Source: Desulfoluna sp.
Lineage (GTDB): Bacteria > Desulfobacterota > Desulfobacteria > Desulfobacterales > Desulfolunaceae
Assembly: GCF_030145185.1 (NCBI RefSeq)
Contig: NZ_JAQYWB010000007.1
Location: forward strand, 1-64,000
Direction: 5' to 3'
DNA length: 64,000 bases
Positions 8,376-18,719 of the stretch are shown piece after piece (the stretch's first letter is position 1; every line of letters starts with the position of its first letter). Below the pieces are notes generated by a model. It searched no databases. It worked only from the letters and a program-made list of their open reading frames with translations, and had not been told where the DNA came from. The translations under genes were made by a program, and so were the position numbers.

Positions 8376-9536
8376 ATGAAGATTCATGAATACCAGGCAA
8401 AGGAACTCTTCAGGACCCACGGCATCTCTGTCCCCGAAGGGGTCGTGGCACGCACCCCGGGTGAGGCGGCTTTTCGTGCGGTGAGCATGAAAGGATGGCC
8501 AGTGGCCGTGAAAGCACAGATTCATGCCGGGGGACGTGGCAAGGCGGGCGGGGTGAAGCTGGTGCATTCGGCAGAAGAGGCAGAAGCCGCGGCGGAAGCC
8601 ATTCTGGGGGCGACCCTGGTGACCCAGCAGACCGGTCCCGAAGGCAAGGAGGTGAACACCCTTCTTATTGAAGAGGGGCTTGATATTGCGAGGGAACTCT
8701 ACCTCGGTATCGTTCCGGATCGGAAGAGCGGTGATATCGTGATCATGGCGAGTCTGGAAGGTGGCATGGAGATCGAAGAGGTGGCGGAAAAAAGTCCGGA
8801 AAAGATACTCAAGGTGCGCCTCGACCCCCTGGCAGGACTTTGGCCCAGTCATCTGCGTCAAGTGGTCTACGGCCTTGGGTTGGAAGGGGGGGCGGCCAAG
8901 TCAGTGATGGCCCTCATTAAAAAATTGTATGAATTCTTTGTGGCCAAAGACTGTTCTCTTGTGGAGATTAATCCTCTGGTTATCACCCGCGATGATGAGG
9001 CGGTCGTCCTGGATGCCAAAGTAGATTTTGACGACAACGCGCTTTATCGCCACGCAGAGATTTCTATCCTCCGGGATATTACCGAAGAGTCTCCTCTGGA
9101 GGTGGAAGCCTCCCGGCATCGCCTTAATTATATCAGTCTCGATGGCAACATCGGCAATATTGTCAATGGCGCTGGCCTGGCTATGGCCACCATGGATCTG
9201 ATTAAACTGGCCGGCGGGAAACCCGCTAACTTTCTGGATGTGGGCGGCGGTGCGACCAGTGAGATGGTGGAAAATGCCTTTCGTATTCTCCTCAAGGACA
9301 AAAAGGTCAAGGGCGTCCTCATTAATATTTTCGGAGGGATCCTCCGGTGTGACATTTTCGCAAGGGGAGTGGTGGATGCAGCCGCCAAAATTGGCATGAC
9401 GGTTCCTGTCGTGGTGCGCATGGAGGGGACCAATGTGGAAGACGGGCGCCGTATTCTTAAAGAGTCCGGCCTTGATCTTCAGACTGCCGTCGATCTAAAT
9501 GACGCTGCAGAAAAAATTGCGGCCATTGTGGGCTGA
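8376..9536 (+). CDS. sucC: succinyl-CoA synthetase (ADP-forming) beta subunit
   Basis: A 386-residue ATP-grasp protein and the nucleotide-binding subunit of succinyl-CoA synthetase, which interconverts succinyl-CoA and succinate with substrate-level phosphorylation. It begins with the family signature MKIHEYQAKELF, has the ATP-grasp loop GGRGKAGGVKL, and contains INIFGGILRCD and MEGTNVEDGRRIL near the C-terminus; its length is standard. The start at 8376 has a GGAG box and excludes the Met at 8364. sucD follows after 148 bp. In a propionate oxidiser the enzyme links methylmalonyl-CoA-derived succinyl-CoA to succinate. Family E copy 2 lies just upstream. Confidence 0.95.
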   Translation: MKIHEYQAKELFRTHGISVPEGVVARTPGEAAFRAVSMKGWPVAVKAQIHAGGRGKAGGVKLVHSAEEAEAAAEAILGATLVTQQTGPEGKEVNTLLIEEGLDIARELYLGIVPDRKSGDIVIMASLEGGMEIEEVAEKSPEKILKVRLDPLAGLWPSHLRQVVYGLGLEGGAAKSVMALIKKLYEFFVAKDCSLVEINPLVITRDDEAVVLDAKVDFDDNALYRHAEISILRDITEESPLEVEASRHRLNYISLDGNIGNIVNGAGLAMATMDLIKLAGGKPANFLDVGGGATSEMVENAFRILLKDKKVKGVLINIFGGILRCDIFARGVVDAAAKIGMTVPVVVRMEGTNVEDGRRILKESGLDLQTAVDLNDAAEKIAAIVG

Positions 9537-9684
9537 TTAACCACCGAAGGAAAGCGCAGATGCGCTGCCTCAGCAGGCCAATGGGGTTCGGACGCAATTT
9601 CTCTGGATTCGAGGAGACTCGGGTGAGATGCCTCGGCCGTCTGTTGGGTGCTTGTTTTTGTCCATGCTGGAAAGGAGGTTTTTT

Positions 9685-10557
9685 GTGAGTATATTCATTG
9701 ATCAATCGACACGACTTCTGGTTCAGGGAATGACTGGGCGCGAAGGGAGTTTTCATACCGGCCAGTGCAAGGCGTATGGCACCCGGGTGGTGGCGGGGGT
9801 GACCCCGGGCAAGGGCGGGCAGGTGCATGAAGGTACCCCTGTGTTTAATACGGTCATGGAGGCCAAACGAGAGACCGGGGCCACCGCCGCGATGATTTTC
9901 GTGCCGCCTCCTTTTGCCGCCGATGCCATTGTGGAAGCCGCAGAGTCTGGACTCGGGCTGGTGGTTTGCATCACCGAGGGGATTCCCGTCCTCGACATGG
10001 CCCGGGTGAAGAAGGTTCTCAAAGGGACATCAACGCGCCTTATCGGGCCCAATTGCCCGGGTATCATCACGCCTGGTGAATGTAAGATAGGGATCATGCC
10101 CGGTCCCATGCATCGGTCCGGTGGTCCGGCCGGGGTGGTCTCTCGATCCGGGACCCTTACCTATGAGGTGGTTCACCAGCTGTCGGCCCAGGGCATCGGG
10201 CAAACGACCTGTGTGGGGATCGGCGGAGATCCGGTGAATGGCACCTCATTTATCGATGTTCTTGAAGCCTTTCAGGCCGATTCTGAGACCCGGGGGGTGG
10301 TCATGGTCGGCGAGATAGGCGGTGACGCCGAAGAGGAAGCGGCAGAGTATATTAAAGCCCATATGACCAAGCCTGTGGTGGGCTTTATCGCCGGTCTTAC
10401 CGCTCCCCCCGGACGGCGTATGGGGCATGCCGGTGCCATTATCAGCGGGAACAGCGGTACGGGACAGGCCAAGGTCGCGGCCATGAAAGCCTGTGGGGTT
10501 CATGTCTGCAAAGACCTGGGCCGACTGGGGGAGATGTGCCGGGAGGTTTTTATGTAA
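9685..10557 (+). CDS. sucD: succinyl-CoA synthetase alpha subunit
   Basis: A 290-residue alpha subunit with the N-terminal CoA-binding Rossmann domain ([14 protein letters not shown]), the [20 protein letters not shown] block and the phosphohistidine loop [12 protein letters not shown], where H248 is the phosphorylated residue. The start is a GTG at 9685 behind a strong AAGGAGG box; upstream Met codons at 9628 and 9664 lie before that box. It forms the SucCD enzyme with the preceding gene, although the 148-bp gap is longer than usual for an operon pair. Confidence 0.95.
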   Translation: MSIFIDQSTRLLVQGMTGREGSFHTGQCKAYGTRVVAGVTPGKGGQVHEGTPVFNTVMEAKRETGATAAMIFVPPPFAADAIVEAAESGLGLVVCITEGIPVLDMARVKKVLKGTSTRLIGPNCPGIITPGECKIGIMPGPMHRSGGPAGVVSRSGTLTYEVVHQLSAQGIGQTTCVGIGGDPVNGTSFIDVLEAFQADSETRGVVMVGEIGGDAEEEAAEYIKAHMTKPVVGFIAGLTAPPGRRMGHAGAIISGNSGTGQAKVAAMKACGVHVCKDLGRLGEMCREVFM

Positions 10558-10600
10558 GGATCACCGGTTGCTCTGTGCCCTCAAATAGAACAACGTCACC

Positions 10601-10744
10601 TAGCCCGAAGTGCGGGAAAATCGAACAGAAAATCGGGAATTACATTTTGTGTATTAGAAATATCGAAATTTTTAGCAATAACTGTCTGCAATAACGACTT
10701 GTTTCTTTTGGCTTGATCGGTTTCTCATGAACTGTCCGGGGTAG
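10601..10744 (+). repeat. family A element, copy A3 (left end lost, decayed)
   Basis: Begins TAGCCCGAAGTGCGGGAAAA and ends TTTCTCATGAACTGTCCGGG. It retains the AATTACATTTTG core and the CAATAACG motif, but both ends are mutated. It lies between sucD and sdhC. Confidence 0.6.
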
Positions 10745-10805
10745 GGCGTTTTTTATGGGGTGATCCAGCTCCACAGAATTGAATGAATCAAGCAAGGTGA
10801 TAATC

Positions 10806-11450
10806 ATGGATTTCATCGGACGAATCGAGACGCCTGTGGGGAAAAAGATGCTCATGGGGATCACGGGGCTGGGATTTTGCGGGTTTCTGCTGGTGCACCT
10901 GGCAGGAAATTTTACCCTGTTTCAAGGGTCGGAAGCGTTTGGCGCGTATACGGCTAAGCTCCATTCTCTGGGCATTTTGCTTAAACTTTCTGAGTTTATC
11001 CTTTTGGTGATGGCCGCTCTGCATGTTTTGACGGGGGTGGTGCTGGCCTTGGAAAACCGGGCCGCTCGGCCGGAAAAGTACCAGATGACGGCTCGCCACG
11101 GTGGCCGGACGCTGGCCTCATCCTCCATGATATACACCGGCCTGTTGACTCTGGCTTTCATTACCCTTCACCTTATCGGCTTCAAGTTTGCCCCGTCCTC
11201 AGGGCCTTCCCGATACCCTGTGGTTGTGGCGACCTTCGCGCATTTTGAATATGTCGGGGCTTATCTCCTTGGGGTTATCGCGATCGCGTTTCATGTGAGC
11301 CATGGCTTTTGGAGTGCCTTTCAGAGCCTGGGGGCCAACGGGGAGGGGGGCACTCCTTTTTTGAGGCGGTGTGCCTTGGGGCTGGCCTTGGGGGTGGGTG
11401 TGGGGTTTGGATCGATGCCGGTGATTTTTTTTCTATTTCAGGGGAGATGA
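10806..11450 (+). CDS. sdhC: succinate dehydrogenase/fumarate reductase cytochrome b subunit
   Basis: A 214-residue membrane anchor with about five hydrophobic helices, of the single-anchor (type B, di-heme) kind found in Wolinella, Bacillus and sulfate reducers. Histidines suited to heme ligation lie in helices (VHLAGNF, ALHVLTG, LHLIGF, FHVSHGF). It tethers the flavoprotein and iron-sulfur subunits and exchanges electrons with the quinone pool. The start at 10806 follows AAGGTGA; an upstream Met at 10779 lacks support. The stop is three bases before sdhA. Confidence 0.85.
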   Translation: MDFIGRIETPVGKKMLMGITGLGFCGFLLVHLAGNFTLFQGSEAFGAYTAKLHSLGILLKLSEFILLVMAALHVLTGVVLALENRAARPEKYQMTARHGGRTLASSSMIYTGLLTLAFITLHLIGFKFAPSSGPSRYPVVVATFAHFEYVGAYLLGVIAIAFHVSHGFWSAFQSLGANGEGGTPFLRRCALGLALGVGVGFGSMPVIFFLFQGR

Positions 11451-11453
11451 TGA

Positions 11454-13367
11454 ATGGCGCTTGACGCAAAGATTCCGGGCGGGCCTTTGGAGGAGAAGTG
11501 GGATCGGCATTGCTTTGATATGAAGCTTGTCAACCCCGCGAATAAGCGCAAATACACTGTCATTGTGCTGGGGACAGGGCTTGCTGGGGCATCGGCATCG
11601 GCCACCCTGGCTGAGCTGGGCTACCGGGTGAAGACCTTTTGCCTTCAGGACAGCCCCCGAAGGGCGCACAGCATCGCAGCCCAGGGGGGGATTAATGCGG
11701 CCAAAAATTATCAGAATGACGGGGACAGCGTCCATCGTCTCTTTTATGACACGATTAAGGGGGGGGATTTTCGAGCCCGTGAGGCCAATGTGTACCGCCT
11801 GGCTCAGCTCAGCTGCAACATCATCGATCAGTGTGTGGCACAAGGGGTACCCTTTGCGCGGGAGTACGGGGGGCTTCTTGCCAATCGGTCCTTTGGCGGG
11901 GCTCAGGTGTCGCGGACATTTTATGCGCGGGGTCAGACCGGGCAGCAGCTTTTACTGGGGGCCTACGGCGCTTTGTCCCGGCAGGTGGCGGCAGGGGGCG
12001 TGACTCTATTTACCCGCCGTGAGATGGCGGAGCTGGTTGTGGAAGAGGGGAGAGCTGCGGGGGTTATCGTCCGGAATCTTGTCACCGGTGAGCTGGAACG
12101 TTATGCGGCCGATGCCGTGGTGATGGCCACGGGCGGGTACGGCAACGTGTTTTATCTCTCCACCAACGCCATGAGTTGTAATGTGTCTGCGGCTATGGGC
12201 GCATACCGGAAGGGGGCACTTTTTGCCAACCCCTGTTTTACCCAGATTCATCCCACCTGTATCCCGGTTCATGGCGAGTGGCAGTCCAAATTGACGCTGA
12301 TGAGTGAGAGCCTGCGAAATGACGGCAGGGTCTGGGTGCCGAAAAAAGCCGGGGATACGCGGAAGCCGTCAGATATCCCGGAAGGGGAGAGGGATTACTA
12401 TCTGGAAAATAAATATCCGGCCTTCGGCAATCTCGTGCCCCGGGACGTGGCCTCCCGAAATGCCAAGGAGCAGTGCGACGCGGGTAAGGGGGTCGGGGCG
12501 ACGGGGTACGCCGTTTATCTGGATTTCCGTGACGCCATCGTGCGGGACGGCCGGGATGTGATTCAGAGAAAATACGGCAATCTCTTTGCCATGTATCAGC
12601 GTATCACAGATGACGATCCTTATACCCTGCCTATGCGTATTTACCCGGCGTCTCACTACGCCATGGGGGGGCTTTGGGTGGATTATAACCTTATGAGTAC
12701 TGTCCCCGGTCTTTTTGTGCTTGGGGAAGCCAACTTCTCTGATCACGGCGCGAACCGGCTGGGTGCCAGCGCCCTGATGCAGGGCCTTGCCGACGGTTAT
12801 TTTATTATTCCCTACACCCTGGGCGGCTATCTGGCCGATCGGCCTTATAAGGCCCACACCGAATCTTCCGGGGCTTTTAACGATGCCGAAGAGGCCGTAA
12901 GACAACGCATCGAGGGACTCTTGAATGCCAGGGGGAGACGTACCTGTGACGATTTTCACCGTGAGCTGGGGCGCATCGTTTGGGAACATTGCGGCATGGC
13001 TCGCAGCAATGTCGGCCTGGATAAAGCCCTCTCCCGAGTGGAGGCGCTTCAGGAGGCCTTTCGGCAAGACCTGGCCATGGTGGGGACGGCCAAGGGGGTG
13101 AACCAGACCCTTGAAAAAGCGATGCGGGTCTCTGATTTTATCTCCTTTTCCAAAGTGATGATCGCCGATGCAAGGGCTCGCCAGGAGTCCTGCGGGAGCC
13201 ATTACAACCTCGCATTTCAAACCGAAGACCATGAAGCGAGGCGAGACGATGCTGATTTTGCCCATGTCTCAGCCTGGAAATACACGGGGGAGGATGAGGC
13301 CCCGGAGAGGGAGGTCGAGAGGCTGACCTTTGAACATGTCAAGCTGAGCCAAAGGAGTTATAAATGA
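11454..13367 (+). CDS. sdhA: succinate dehydrogenase/fumarate reductase flavoprotein subunit
   Basis: This 637-residue catalytic subunit interconverts succinate and fumarate. It has a Rossmann-type FAD site ([13 protein letters not shown]), the covalent FAD histidine in [10 protein letters not shown] (H72), the HPTCIP substrate-site block, and the capping-domain signature [17 protein letters not shown]. Its length fits type B enzymes. It overlaps sdhB by four bases and follows sdhC by three, so sdhCAB is one translationally coupled operon. Direction (oxidation or reduction) cannot be told from sequence; propionate oxidation would need succinate oxidation. Confidence 0.95.
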   Translation: MALDAKIPGGPLEEKWDRHCFDMKLVNPANKRKYTVIVLGTGLAGASASATLAELGYRVKTFCLQDSPRRAHSIAAQGGINAAKNYQNDGDSVHRLFYDTIKGGDFRAREANVYRLAQLSCNIIDQCVAQGVPFAREYGGLLANRSFGGAQVSRTFYARGQTGQQLLLGAYGALSRQVAAGGVTLFTRREMAELVVEEGRAAGVIVRNLVTGELERYAADAVVMATGGYGNVFYLSTNAMSCNVSAAMGAYRKGALFANPCFTQIHPTCIPVHGEWQSKLTLMSESLRNDGRVWVPKKAGDTRKPSDIPEGERDYYLENKYPAFGNLVPRDVASRNAKEQCDAGKGVGATGYAVYLDFRDAIVRDGRDVIQRKYGNLFAMYQRITDDDPYTLPMRIYPASHYAMGGLWVDYNLMSTVPGLFVLGEANFSDHGANRLGASALMQGLADGYFIIPYTLGGYLADRPYKAHTESSGAFNDAEEAVRQRIEGLLNARGRRTCDDFHRELGRIVWEHCGMARSNVGLDKALSRVEALQEAFRQDLAMVGTAKGVNQTLEKAMRVSDFISFSKVMIADARARQESCGSHYNLAFQTEDHEARRDDADFAHVSAWKYTGEDEAPEREVERLTFEHVKLSQRSYK

Positions 13368-14116
13368 CCCAATCCCTCGGATTGACCTTAAAAATCTGGA
13401 AGCAACGTGGCCCTGATGTCAAGGGGGCCCTTCAAACTTATGAAGTAAGGGATATTTCTACCGAGGCGTCTTTTCTTGAGATGCTTGATATTTTAAATGA
13501 GCGGTTGGTGCTGAATGGCGAGGAGCCTGTGGCCTTTGACCATGATTGCCGGGAAGGGATCTGCGGGGCCTGCGGGGCGGTGGTCAACGGCAAGGCCCAC
13601 GGTCCCTTGAAGGAGACCACCTTGTGCCAGCTTCACATGCGTCATTTTAAAGACGGGGACGTGGTGGTGATTGAGCCCTGGCGATCCCGTGCGTTTACTC
13701 TGATTAAGGACTTGATGGTGGATCGAAGCGCTCTGGATGCCATTATTCAGGCGGGGGGGTATGTTTCTGTGAATACCGGGGGCGCTCCCGACGCCAACGC
13801 CGTGGCTGTTTCCCAAGAGCTTTCGGAAAAGGCCATGGACGCCGCCGAGTGCATCGGGTGCGGTGCGTGTGTGGCGGCGTGCCCGAATGGAGCAGCCATG
13901 CTTTTTACCAGCGCCAGAGTCTCCCATCTGGCTCAGCTCCCCCAGGGAAAGCCTGAGGCAAAAAAGCGGGTGGCGTCCATGGTGGCGTGTATGTCGGAGC
14001 AGGGATTCGGCAACTGCGGGAATGAAAGGGAGTGTGAGGCAGCCTGTCCTAAAGGAATTTCTATTACTCATATCGCACGCATGAATCGTGAATTTCTAAA
14101 ATCCTTCTTTAAATGA
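13364..14116 (+). CDS. sdhB: succinate dehydrogenase/fumarate reductase iron-sulfur subunit
   Basis: A 250-residue electron-transfer subunit. The N-terminal [2Fe-2S] domain has C62, C67, C70 and C88 ([10 protein letters not shown]...C). The C-terminal domain carries a [4Fe-4S] motif C163-C166-C169-C173 ([14 protein letters not shown]) and the remaining cluster ligands around C209, C218, C224 and C228. The ATG overlaps the sdhA stop (ATGA), which supports coupled translation and 1:1 assembly. Confidence 0.95.
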   Translation: MTQSLGLTLKIWKQRGPDVKGALQTYEVRDISTEASFLEMLDILNERLVLNGEEPVAFDHDCREGICGACGAVVNGKAHGPLKETTLCQLHMRHFKDGDVVVIEPWRSRAFTLIKDLMVDRSALDAIIQAGGYVSVNTGGAPDANAVAVSQELSEKAMDAAECIGCGACVAACPNGAAMLFTSARVSHLAQLPQGKPEAKKRVASMVACMSEQGFGNCGNERECEAACPKGISITHIARMNREFLKSFFK

Positions 14117-14272
14117 CTGAAAGTGAGTGGAATATCCATTTTTCATGCAATAGATAATTCTTTTCAAGCCTCTGTCCAGACGAGATATAACATGCTATAA
14201 AAACGCCGATACGTGCCGAAAATGAAAGGAATGGAAGTTATCTGCTTTTTTGATGAAGGGGATAGATGAAAT

Positions 14273-16000
14273 ATGGGTATTTATGATTTGCAGTTTGATG
14301 AATACGGCAACACCAGGGGCCTGAAGGTCAACGCGAAAGGCAATGCCGTTCTCTTCCACAACTACACGAATAAAGGAGTTGCTTTCTCTGAGGATGAACG
14401 CGAAAGATTCGAAATCAGCGGGCTGATTCCCCCTGAGGTGAAAAGCCTTTCCCAGCAGGTTCTCAATGTACAGGAGATCATCAAAGGGAAGGAGAGTGAT
14501 TTTGAAAAATTCATTTATATCCGTTCCCTCTTTGACCGGAATGTCACCTTGGCCCACGCCCTCCTTGCAAGCGATATAACCCGCTACATGTCCATCGTGT
14601 ATACCCCCACCGTGGGGCTGGTGTGCCAGAGATTTTCTGCCATGTTTCGGCAGGGCAACGGCCTTCACTTTTATCCCGGTAATATCGATCAGGCCGAAAA
14701 AATTTTGCGTCGCTACGAGCGGGGAGACATCCGTGTGGCCGTGGTTACTGACAACCAGGGGATCCTGGGAATCGGCGATCAGGGCGCAGGAGGTCAGGCC
14801 ATCTGTCTCGGCAAACTCATGCTTTACACCCAAGGGGCAGGTATTGCTCCCTGGCACTGCTTGCCCATTTCCCTGGATGTGGGTACCGACAACGAAAGGC
14901 TCTTGAATGATCCCAAATACATCGGGTGGCACCACAGACGCCTTACCGGGGATGCGTACTTTGATTTTGTGGAGACCTTTGGGAAAGCCTTTAAGAAAGT
15001 GTTTCCCAAAGCCATCTGCCAGTGGGAAGATTTTTCCAAGCAGAATGCCTTTACCGTTCGTGACACCTACGTGGATGAGATGATCAGCTTCAACGACGAT
15101 ATCCAGGGTACCGGGTCCGTTGCTCTGGCCGGAATCTTTGCGGCCCTGAAGGTCAAGGCAGAAGGCCTTAAAGATCAAGTCTATCTGATCCACGGGGCCG
15201 GGGCGGGCGGCGTGGGAATCGCCGAACAGATCGAAGCGGCATTGATTGAAGAGGGCCTGGCCGTGGATGAGGCGCGTGCGAGAATTTATACTCTGGACTC
15301 ACGCGGTCTCGTCACCACAGACCGCAAACTCGATCATTATAAAGAGAAATTTGCCAAAGATCCTGATGCACTGGCATGGTATGGCAACTCTGAAGACGGT
15401 GCCCTTCTCAATGTGATTGAAAAGGCGGGGGTTACCGTTCTCATCGGCACCTCGGGTCAGTATGGCTGTTTCACAAAAGAGGTGGTGACCAGGACCCTTA
15501 AAAATACCGATAGACCCATTATTTTTCCCTTGAGCAACCCCACGGCCAATGCCGAAGCCATTCCATCTGATATTTATGCCTGGACCGATGGAAAAGCCCT
15601 CGTGGCAACGGGCAGTCCCTTTGACTCTGTTGTTCACAATGGCTCTGAATATCGCATCGGGCAGTGTAACAACGTCTTTATCTTTCCCGGTGTAGGGCTG
15701 GGCGTTATTGCCTCCGGTGCGACCAAGGTGCTCCCCGAATTTTTCACCGCCGCCGCCTTCGCCGCAGCCAGTTGCGTGAGTGACGAGGAGCTGAAACGCG
15801 GGGCTCTCTTTCCTTCCGTGGATCGCCTCCAGGAGGTGACCGTGAAAGTGGCCAAGGCCGTTGGTCGCACAGCCATCCGGAACGGTGTGGCCCAGAAATG
15901 CGCTTTCAGCACCTTCGACCACCAGATGGATCCGGATCGCCTTGATGAGGCCATCGATCAGATGATCTGGAGACCGGTTTATCTGCCTTTGGAGGCTTAA
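14273..16000 (+). CDS. NAD-type malic enzyme
   Basis: A 575-residue malic enzyme that oxidatively decarboxylates malate to pyruvate and CO2. Diagnostic blocks are VYTPTVGLVCQRFS, VTDNQGILGIGDQGAGG (NAD-linked family signature), the metal/substrate motif FNDDIQGTGSVALAG, and the second nucleotide site HGAGAGGVGIAEQI. The length fits the long bacterial/eukaryotic class. It follows sdhB and, with sucCD and sdhCAB, completes succinyl-CoA to pyruvate except for fumarase, which is not in this window. The TAA stop (15998-16000) is also the first three bases of repeat A4. Confidence 0.92.
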   Translation: MGIYDLQFDEYGNTRGLKVNAKGNAVLFHNYTNKGVAFSEDERERFEISGLIPPEVKSLSQQVLNVQEIIKGKESDFEKFIYIRSLFDRNVTLAHALLASDITRYMSIVYTPTVGLVCQRFSAMFRQGNGLHFYPGNIDQAEKILRRYERGDIRVAVVTDNQGILGIGDQGAGGQAICLGKLMLYTQGAGIAPWHCLPISLDVGTDNERLLNDPKYIGWHHRRLTGDAYFDFVETFGKAFKKVFPKAICQWEDFSKQNAFTVRDTYVDEMISFNDDIQGTGSVALAGIFAALKVKAEGLKDQVYLIHGAGAGGVGIAEQIEAALIEEGLAVDEARARIYTLDSRGLVTTDRKLDHYKEKFAKDPDALAWYGNSEDGALLNVIEKAGVTVLIGTSGQYGCFTKEVVTRTLKNTDRPIIFPLSNPTANAEAIPSDIYAWTDGKALVATGSPFDSVVHNGSEYRIGQCNNVFIFPGVGLGVIASGATKVLPEFFTAAAFAAASCVSDEELKRGALFPSVDRLQEVTVKVAKAVGRTAIRNGVAQKCAFSTFDHQMDPDRLDEAIDQMIWRPVYLPLEA

Positions 16001-16072
16001 CCCGGATATTTCACAGTAACAGCCTGTTGTTGATATCTTATTACTGTGGCAGGATCGTTTTCTCATGAATAA
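15998..16072 (+). repeat. family A element, copy A4 (large internal deletion)
   Basis: Left end TAACCCGGATATTTCACAG, right part CAGGATCGTTTTCTCATGAA; only about 75 bp remain. Its first three bases are the stop codon of the malic enzyme gene. Confidence 0.65.
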
Positions 16073-16167
16073 GGCTGACCGTGTGCCCCCGAAGGAAAGG
16101 TGATCCCCTGTTTCTCGGGGGGCAAAAGATGGTATTAAGCCGGCAAGTCATATATGAATGGTCAGAT

Positions 16168-16379
16168 GTAACTATTCAGATAGTGCCTCCGGCGGCCCTG
16201 CCGGGGGCTAAACTTTTGAAAAGTTTAACAAACAGGTCTTAAATAAATATTTCAAATTTACGTCGACCCAAATACGGATGTGATTTGATCCGAGGAACGA
16301 GGGGCAAAGCGCGTTCGTAACCAGCTTTCAAGGTGGCACACCTTGCCGCCGGAGGCTTTTTTTGGAGGTGAATAGTTAC
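16168..16379 (+). repeat. family B element, copy B1
   Basis: A 212-bp element with terminal inverted repeats GTAACTATTCAG and GTGAATAGTTAC. Internal landmarks shared with B2 (36417-36628) are CCTCCGGCGGCCCTGCCGGG, the AAACTTTTGAAAAGTTT palindrome, and the CAAGGTGGCACACCTTG palindrome before GCCGCCGGAGGC. Non-coding. Confidence 0.8.
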
Positions 16380-16496
16380 GGTCAGATGATGAAGACAGCA
16401 GGCATCCCAGGGTGCCTGTGCGTATCGACAATTCTGCATTTCACCGCCGGATTAATAAATAAGTAAAGTACATTGTAAGGGGACCATTTTTCACCC

Positions 16497-17339
16497 ATGA
16501 CCCGAGATTTTCTGTTAATTCATGTGGCAACCCTGCTTTTTGGCGTGGCAGGGCTTTTTGGTAAACTGGTTTATCTTTCGCCCGTGGGCATCGTCTTCGG
16601 GCGTGTTTTTTTTGCGGCTCTTTTCCTGGGGCCTGCGCTGTTTCTGGCCGGGCGAAAGATAAGGCTTCAAAGAAGACAGGATTACGTTTTTCTCGGGCTT
16701 CAGGGCCTGATTCTGGCCCTTCATTGGGGAACTTTTTTCAAGGCCATCCAGGTCTCCTCGGTGGCGGTGGGGCTTCTGACCTTTGCCACTTTTCCTGTGT
16801 TTACAACGCTTCTGGAACCTCTTTGTGAGAGGAAGGCCTTTCAGTGGACGTCCCTGGCCCCGGCTCTCTGGACCCTTGTCGGTGTCTTCCTGGTGGTGCC
16901 CAGCTTTGAGGTGGGAAGCGCGATGTGCGAGGGCGCGCTCTGGGGCCTGGCCTCTGGCCTCACCTTTGCCGTACTCTCCCTTTTTAACCGTCGTTTTACC
17001 AGGCGTTACCATGGTGCTGTGATCTCATTCTGGCAGGATACCGCCGCGGCTCTTTTTCTGCTTCCCGTCCTTCTCATATCGCCTGAAATTCCCACGAAAG
17101 CCGATGTCGGTCTTCTTCTCCTTCTCGGTGTGCTCTTTACCGGTATCTCCCATACCCTTTTTATCCAAGGCATGCGTACCGTCTCCGCTCGAAGGGCAAG
17201 CATCGTCGTTTCCCTGGAACCCGTCTACGGCATCGCCGCAGCGCTTTTGATCTTAGGGGAAGTGCCCGCCGTAAGATCCCTTGCAGGCGGTGCCATGATT
17301 CTTGCTGCGGCATCGTGGGTGACCTTGCGCAGGGCATGA
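16497..17339 (+). CDS. EamA/DMT-family transporter
   Basis: A 280-residue integral membrane protein with about ten hydrophobic helices in two EamA repeats (GVAGLFGKLVYLSP early; the late VSARRASIVVSLEPVYGIAAA block is typical of EamA repeat 2). It probably exports an unidentified small metabolite. It lies 13 bp upstream of mutY and so may be co-transcribed with it, although no functional link is obvious. It is only distantly similar to the exporter at 6325-7206. The ribosome site is weak. Confidence 0.8.
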   Translation: MTRDFLLIHVATLLFGVAGLFGKLVYLSPVGIVFGRVFFAALFLGPALFLAGRKIRLQRRQDYVFLGLQGLILALHWGTFFKAIQVSSVAVGLLTFATFPVFTTLLEPLCERKAFQWTSLAPALWTLVGVFLVVPSFEVGSAMCEGALWGLASGLTFAVLSLFNRRFTRRYHGAVISFWQDTAAALFLLPVLLISPEIPTKADVGLLLLLGVLFTGISHTLFIQGMRTVSARRASIVVSLEPVYGIAAALLILGEVPAVRSLAGGAMILAAASWVTLRRA

Positions 17340-17352
17340 AAAAAAGGCAACC

Positions 17353-18441
17353 ATGACAGACATATTGAATGCGTCGCTTTTACTGGAATGGTACGACACC
17401 CACAGGCGACTTCTGCCTTGGCGAGAGACGGGTGATCCTTATCGGATCTGGCTTTCTGAGGTGATGTTACAGCAGACCCAGGTGGCCACGGTGATTCCTT
17501 ATTATGAGCGGTTTATCAAGGCGTTTCCCACCCCCACGGCCCTGGCGGATGCCCCGGATGATCGGGTGCTGAAGATGTGGGAAGGGTTGGGGTACTACAA
17601 CCGGTGTCACAATTTTCTTAAAGCGATGCGCAGGGTTCGGGACGAGCATGGGGGCCAGGTTCCCGATATACCGAGCCTGTTTTCATCATTGCCCGGTGTG
17701 GGGCCTTACACCTGCGCGGCGGTTCAGAGTATCGTTTTCGGCCATCGGCTCGCAGCCGTGGATGGGAACGTAAATCGTGTGGTAACACGTCTTTTTGCCA
17801 TGGAGGGGGTGGTGACCGGCGCAGCCGTGAGGCGAGCCATTCAAGACGCCGTGGACATTGCCATTCCTGAAGAACGCCCTGGAGATTTCAATCAGGCGAT
17901 GATGGAGCTTGGGGCCATCGTCTGCACCCCGAGACGACCGGATTGTCTCCATTGCCCTCTGCGGATAGGGTGTCAGGCCCGGATCCTTGGCCGGCAGGAA
18001 TCCTTTCCCGTTCAAGGCATGAAGAAAAAAGTCCCCTTATACCCCGTGGCCCTGGCCGTGTTGGTGGATGATGGAAAAATTCTTGTCCAGAAACGCCCTG
18101 CAACCGGACATCTTGCCGGGATGTGGGAGTTCCCGGGGGGGCGTATCCTGACGGGTGAGGATCACGCCATGGCACTGAAAAGATGTCTCTCCGAAGAGCT
18201 GGGGGTGGTCCCGGAGGTGGGGCTCCTGGTGGGATGCGTCACCCACGCCTATTCCCATTTTAAGGTGGAGCTTTCCCTTTACCTTGCCACCGTTCGAGAG
18301 GGCACCGCTCTCCCCAAAAAAGGCCAGGCCCTGGCGTGGATTACCTCGGAGGCGTTTGAGACTCTGGCCTTTCCTGCGGCCAATCGAAAACTTTTTCCCT
18401 TGCTGGCGGACGCGTTGAAAGTTCTGCCTTCTGCGATTTAA
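17353..18441 (+). CDS. mutY: A/G-specific adenine DNA glycosylase
   Basis: A 362-residue base-excision-repair enzyme that removes adenine mispaired with 8-oxoguanine. It has the catalytic glutamate in SEVMLQQTQV (E36), the helix-hairpin-helix LPGVGPYTCAAV, the VDGNVNRV block with the catalytic aspartate, the [4Fe-4S] loop with C-x6-C-x2-C-x5-C spacing (CTPRRPDCLHCPLRIGC), and a C-terminal Nudix-like 8-oxoG recognition domain (WEFPGGRI...SEELGV). Full length for the family. The defence-type cassette begins 278 bp downstream, and two further DNA-repair genes (tag and photolyase) lie on its other side. Confidence 0.95.
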   Translation: MTDILNASLLLEWYDTHRRLLPWRETGDPYRIWLSEVMLQQTQVATVIPYYERFIKAFPTPTALADAPDDRVLKMWEGLGYYNRCHNFLKAMRRVRDEHGGQVPDIPSLFSSLPGVGPYTCAAVQSIVFGHRLAAVDGNVNRVVTRLFAMEGVVTGAAVRRAIQDAVDIAIPEERPGDFNQAMMELGAIVCTPRRPDCLHCPLRIGCQARILGRQESFPVQGMKKKVPLYPVALAVLVDDGKILVQKRPATGHLAGMWEFPGGRILTGEDHAMALKRCLSEELGVVPEVGLLVGCVTHAYSHFKVELSLYLATVREGTALPKKGQALAWITSEAFETLAFPAANRKLFPLLADALKVLPSAI

Positions 18442-18671
18442 TCTTGGTAAAAATTTGCCATCGGCCTTAAGGCGCCCCCTTGAAAACAGGTTGAGAATAT
18501 TCCCAACCGTCGTACCTCGGGTCGATTGCATTTATAGACGCTATCCGGCCGTTGTGGATGTCCAGGTATGGACATTTTCTCAGGGTATTTTGCATGCGTG
18601 TTGATGCGTGAGGTCTGCTATCTGGAGTAGGGTGTTTGAAATATGAATTGATTTAATACGTGGAATCGTTA
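18442..18671. other. intergenic, probable control region of the cassette
   Basis: No gene is visible between mutY and the HTH gene. Composition drops towards AT-rich near 18640-18700, where promoter elements of the cassette should lie. No classical terminator for mutY was found. Confidence 0.4.
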
Positions 18672-18699
18672 TCATACGTTATCATTTATTATCGTATGA
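18672..18699. promoter_or_regulatory. inverted repeat, candidate operator of the SIR2-HerA cassette
   Basis: TCATACG (18672-18678) and CGTATGA (18693-18699) form a perfect 7-bp inverted repeat with a 14-bp AT-rich spacer, 20 bp before the HTH start. Related words (GTTATCA) repeat within it. It is a plausible site for the adjacent MerR/excisionase-type HTH protein. Confidence 0.4.
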
Positions 18700-18719
18700 A
18701 TCCAAACAGGTGACACTAT

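Noticed and set aside
12369-13265. 298-codon minus-strand frame within sdhA.
   Set aside because: Antisense shadow of a conserved enzyme with complete motifs.
14195-15193. 332-codon minus-strand frame opposite the malic enzyme gene.
   Set aside because: Antisense shadow; composition follows the complement of the malic enzyme and has no ribosome site.
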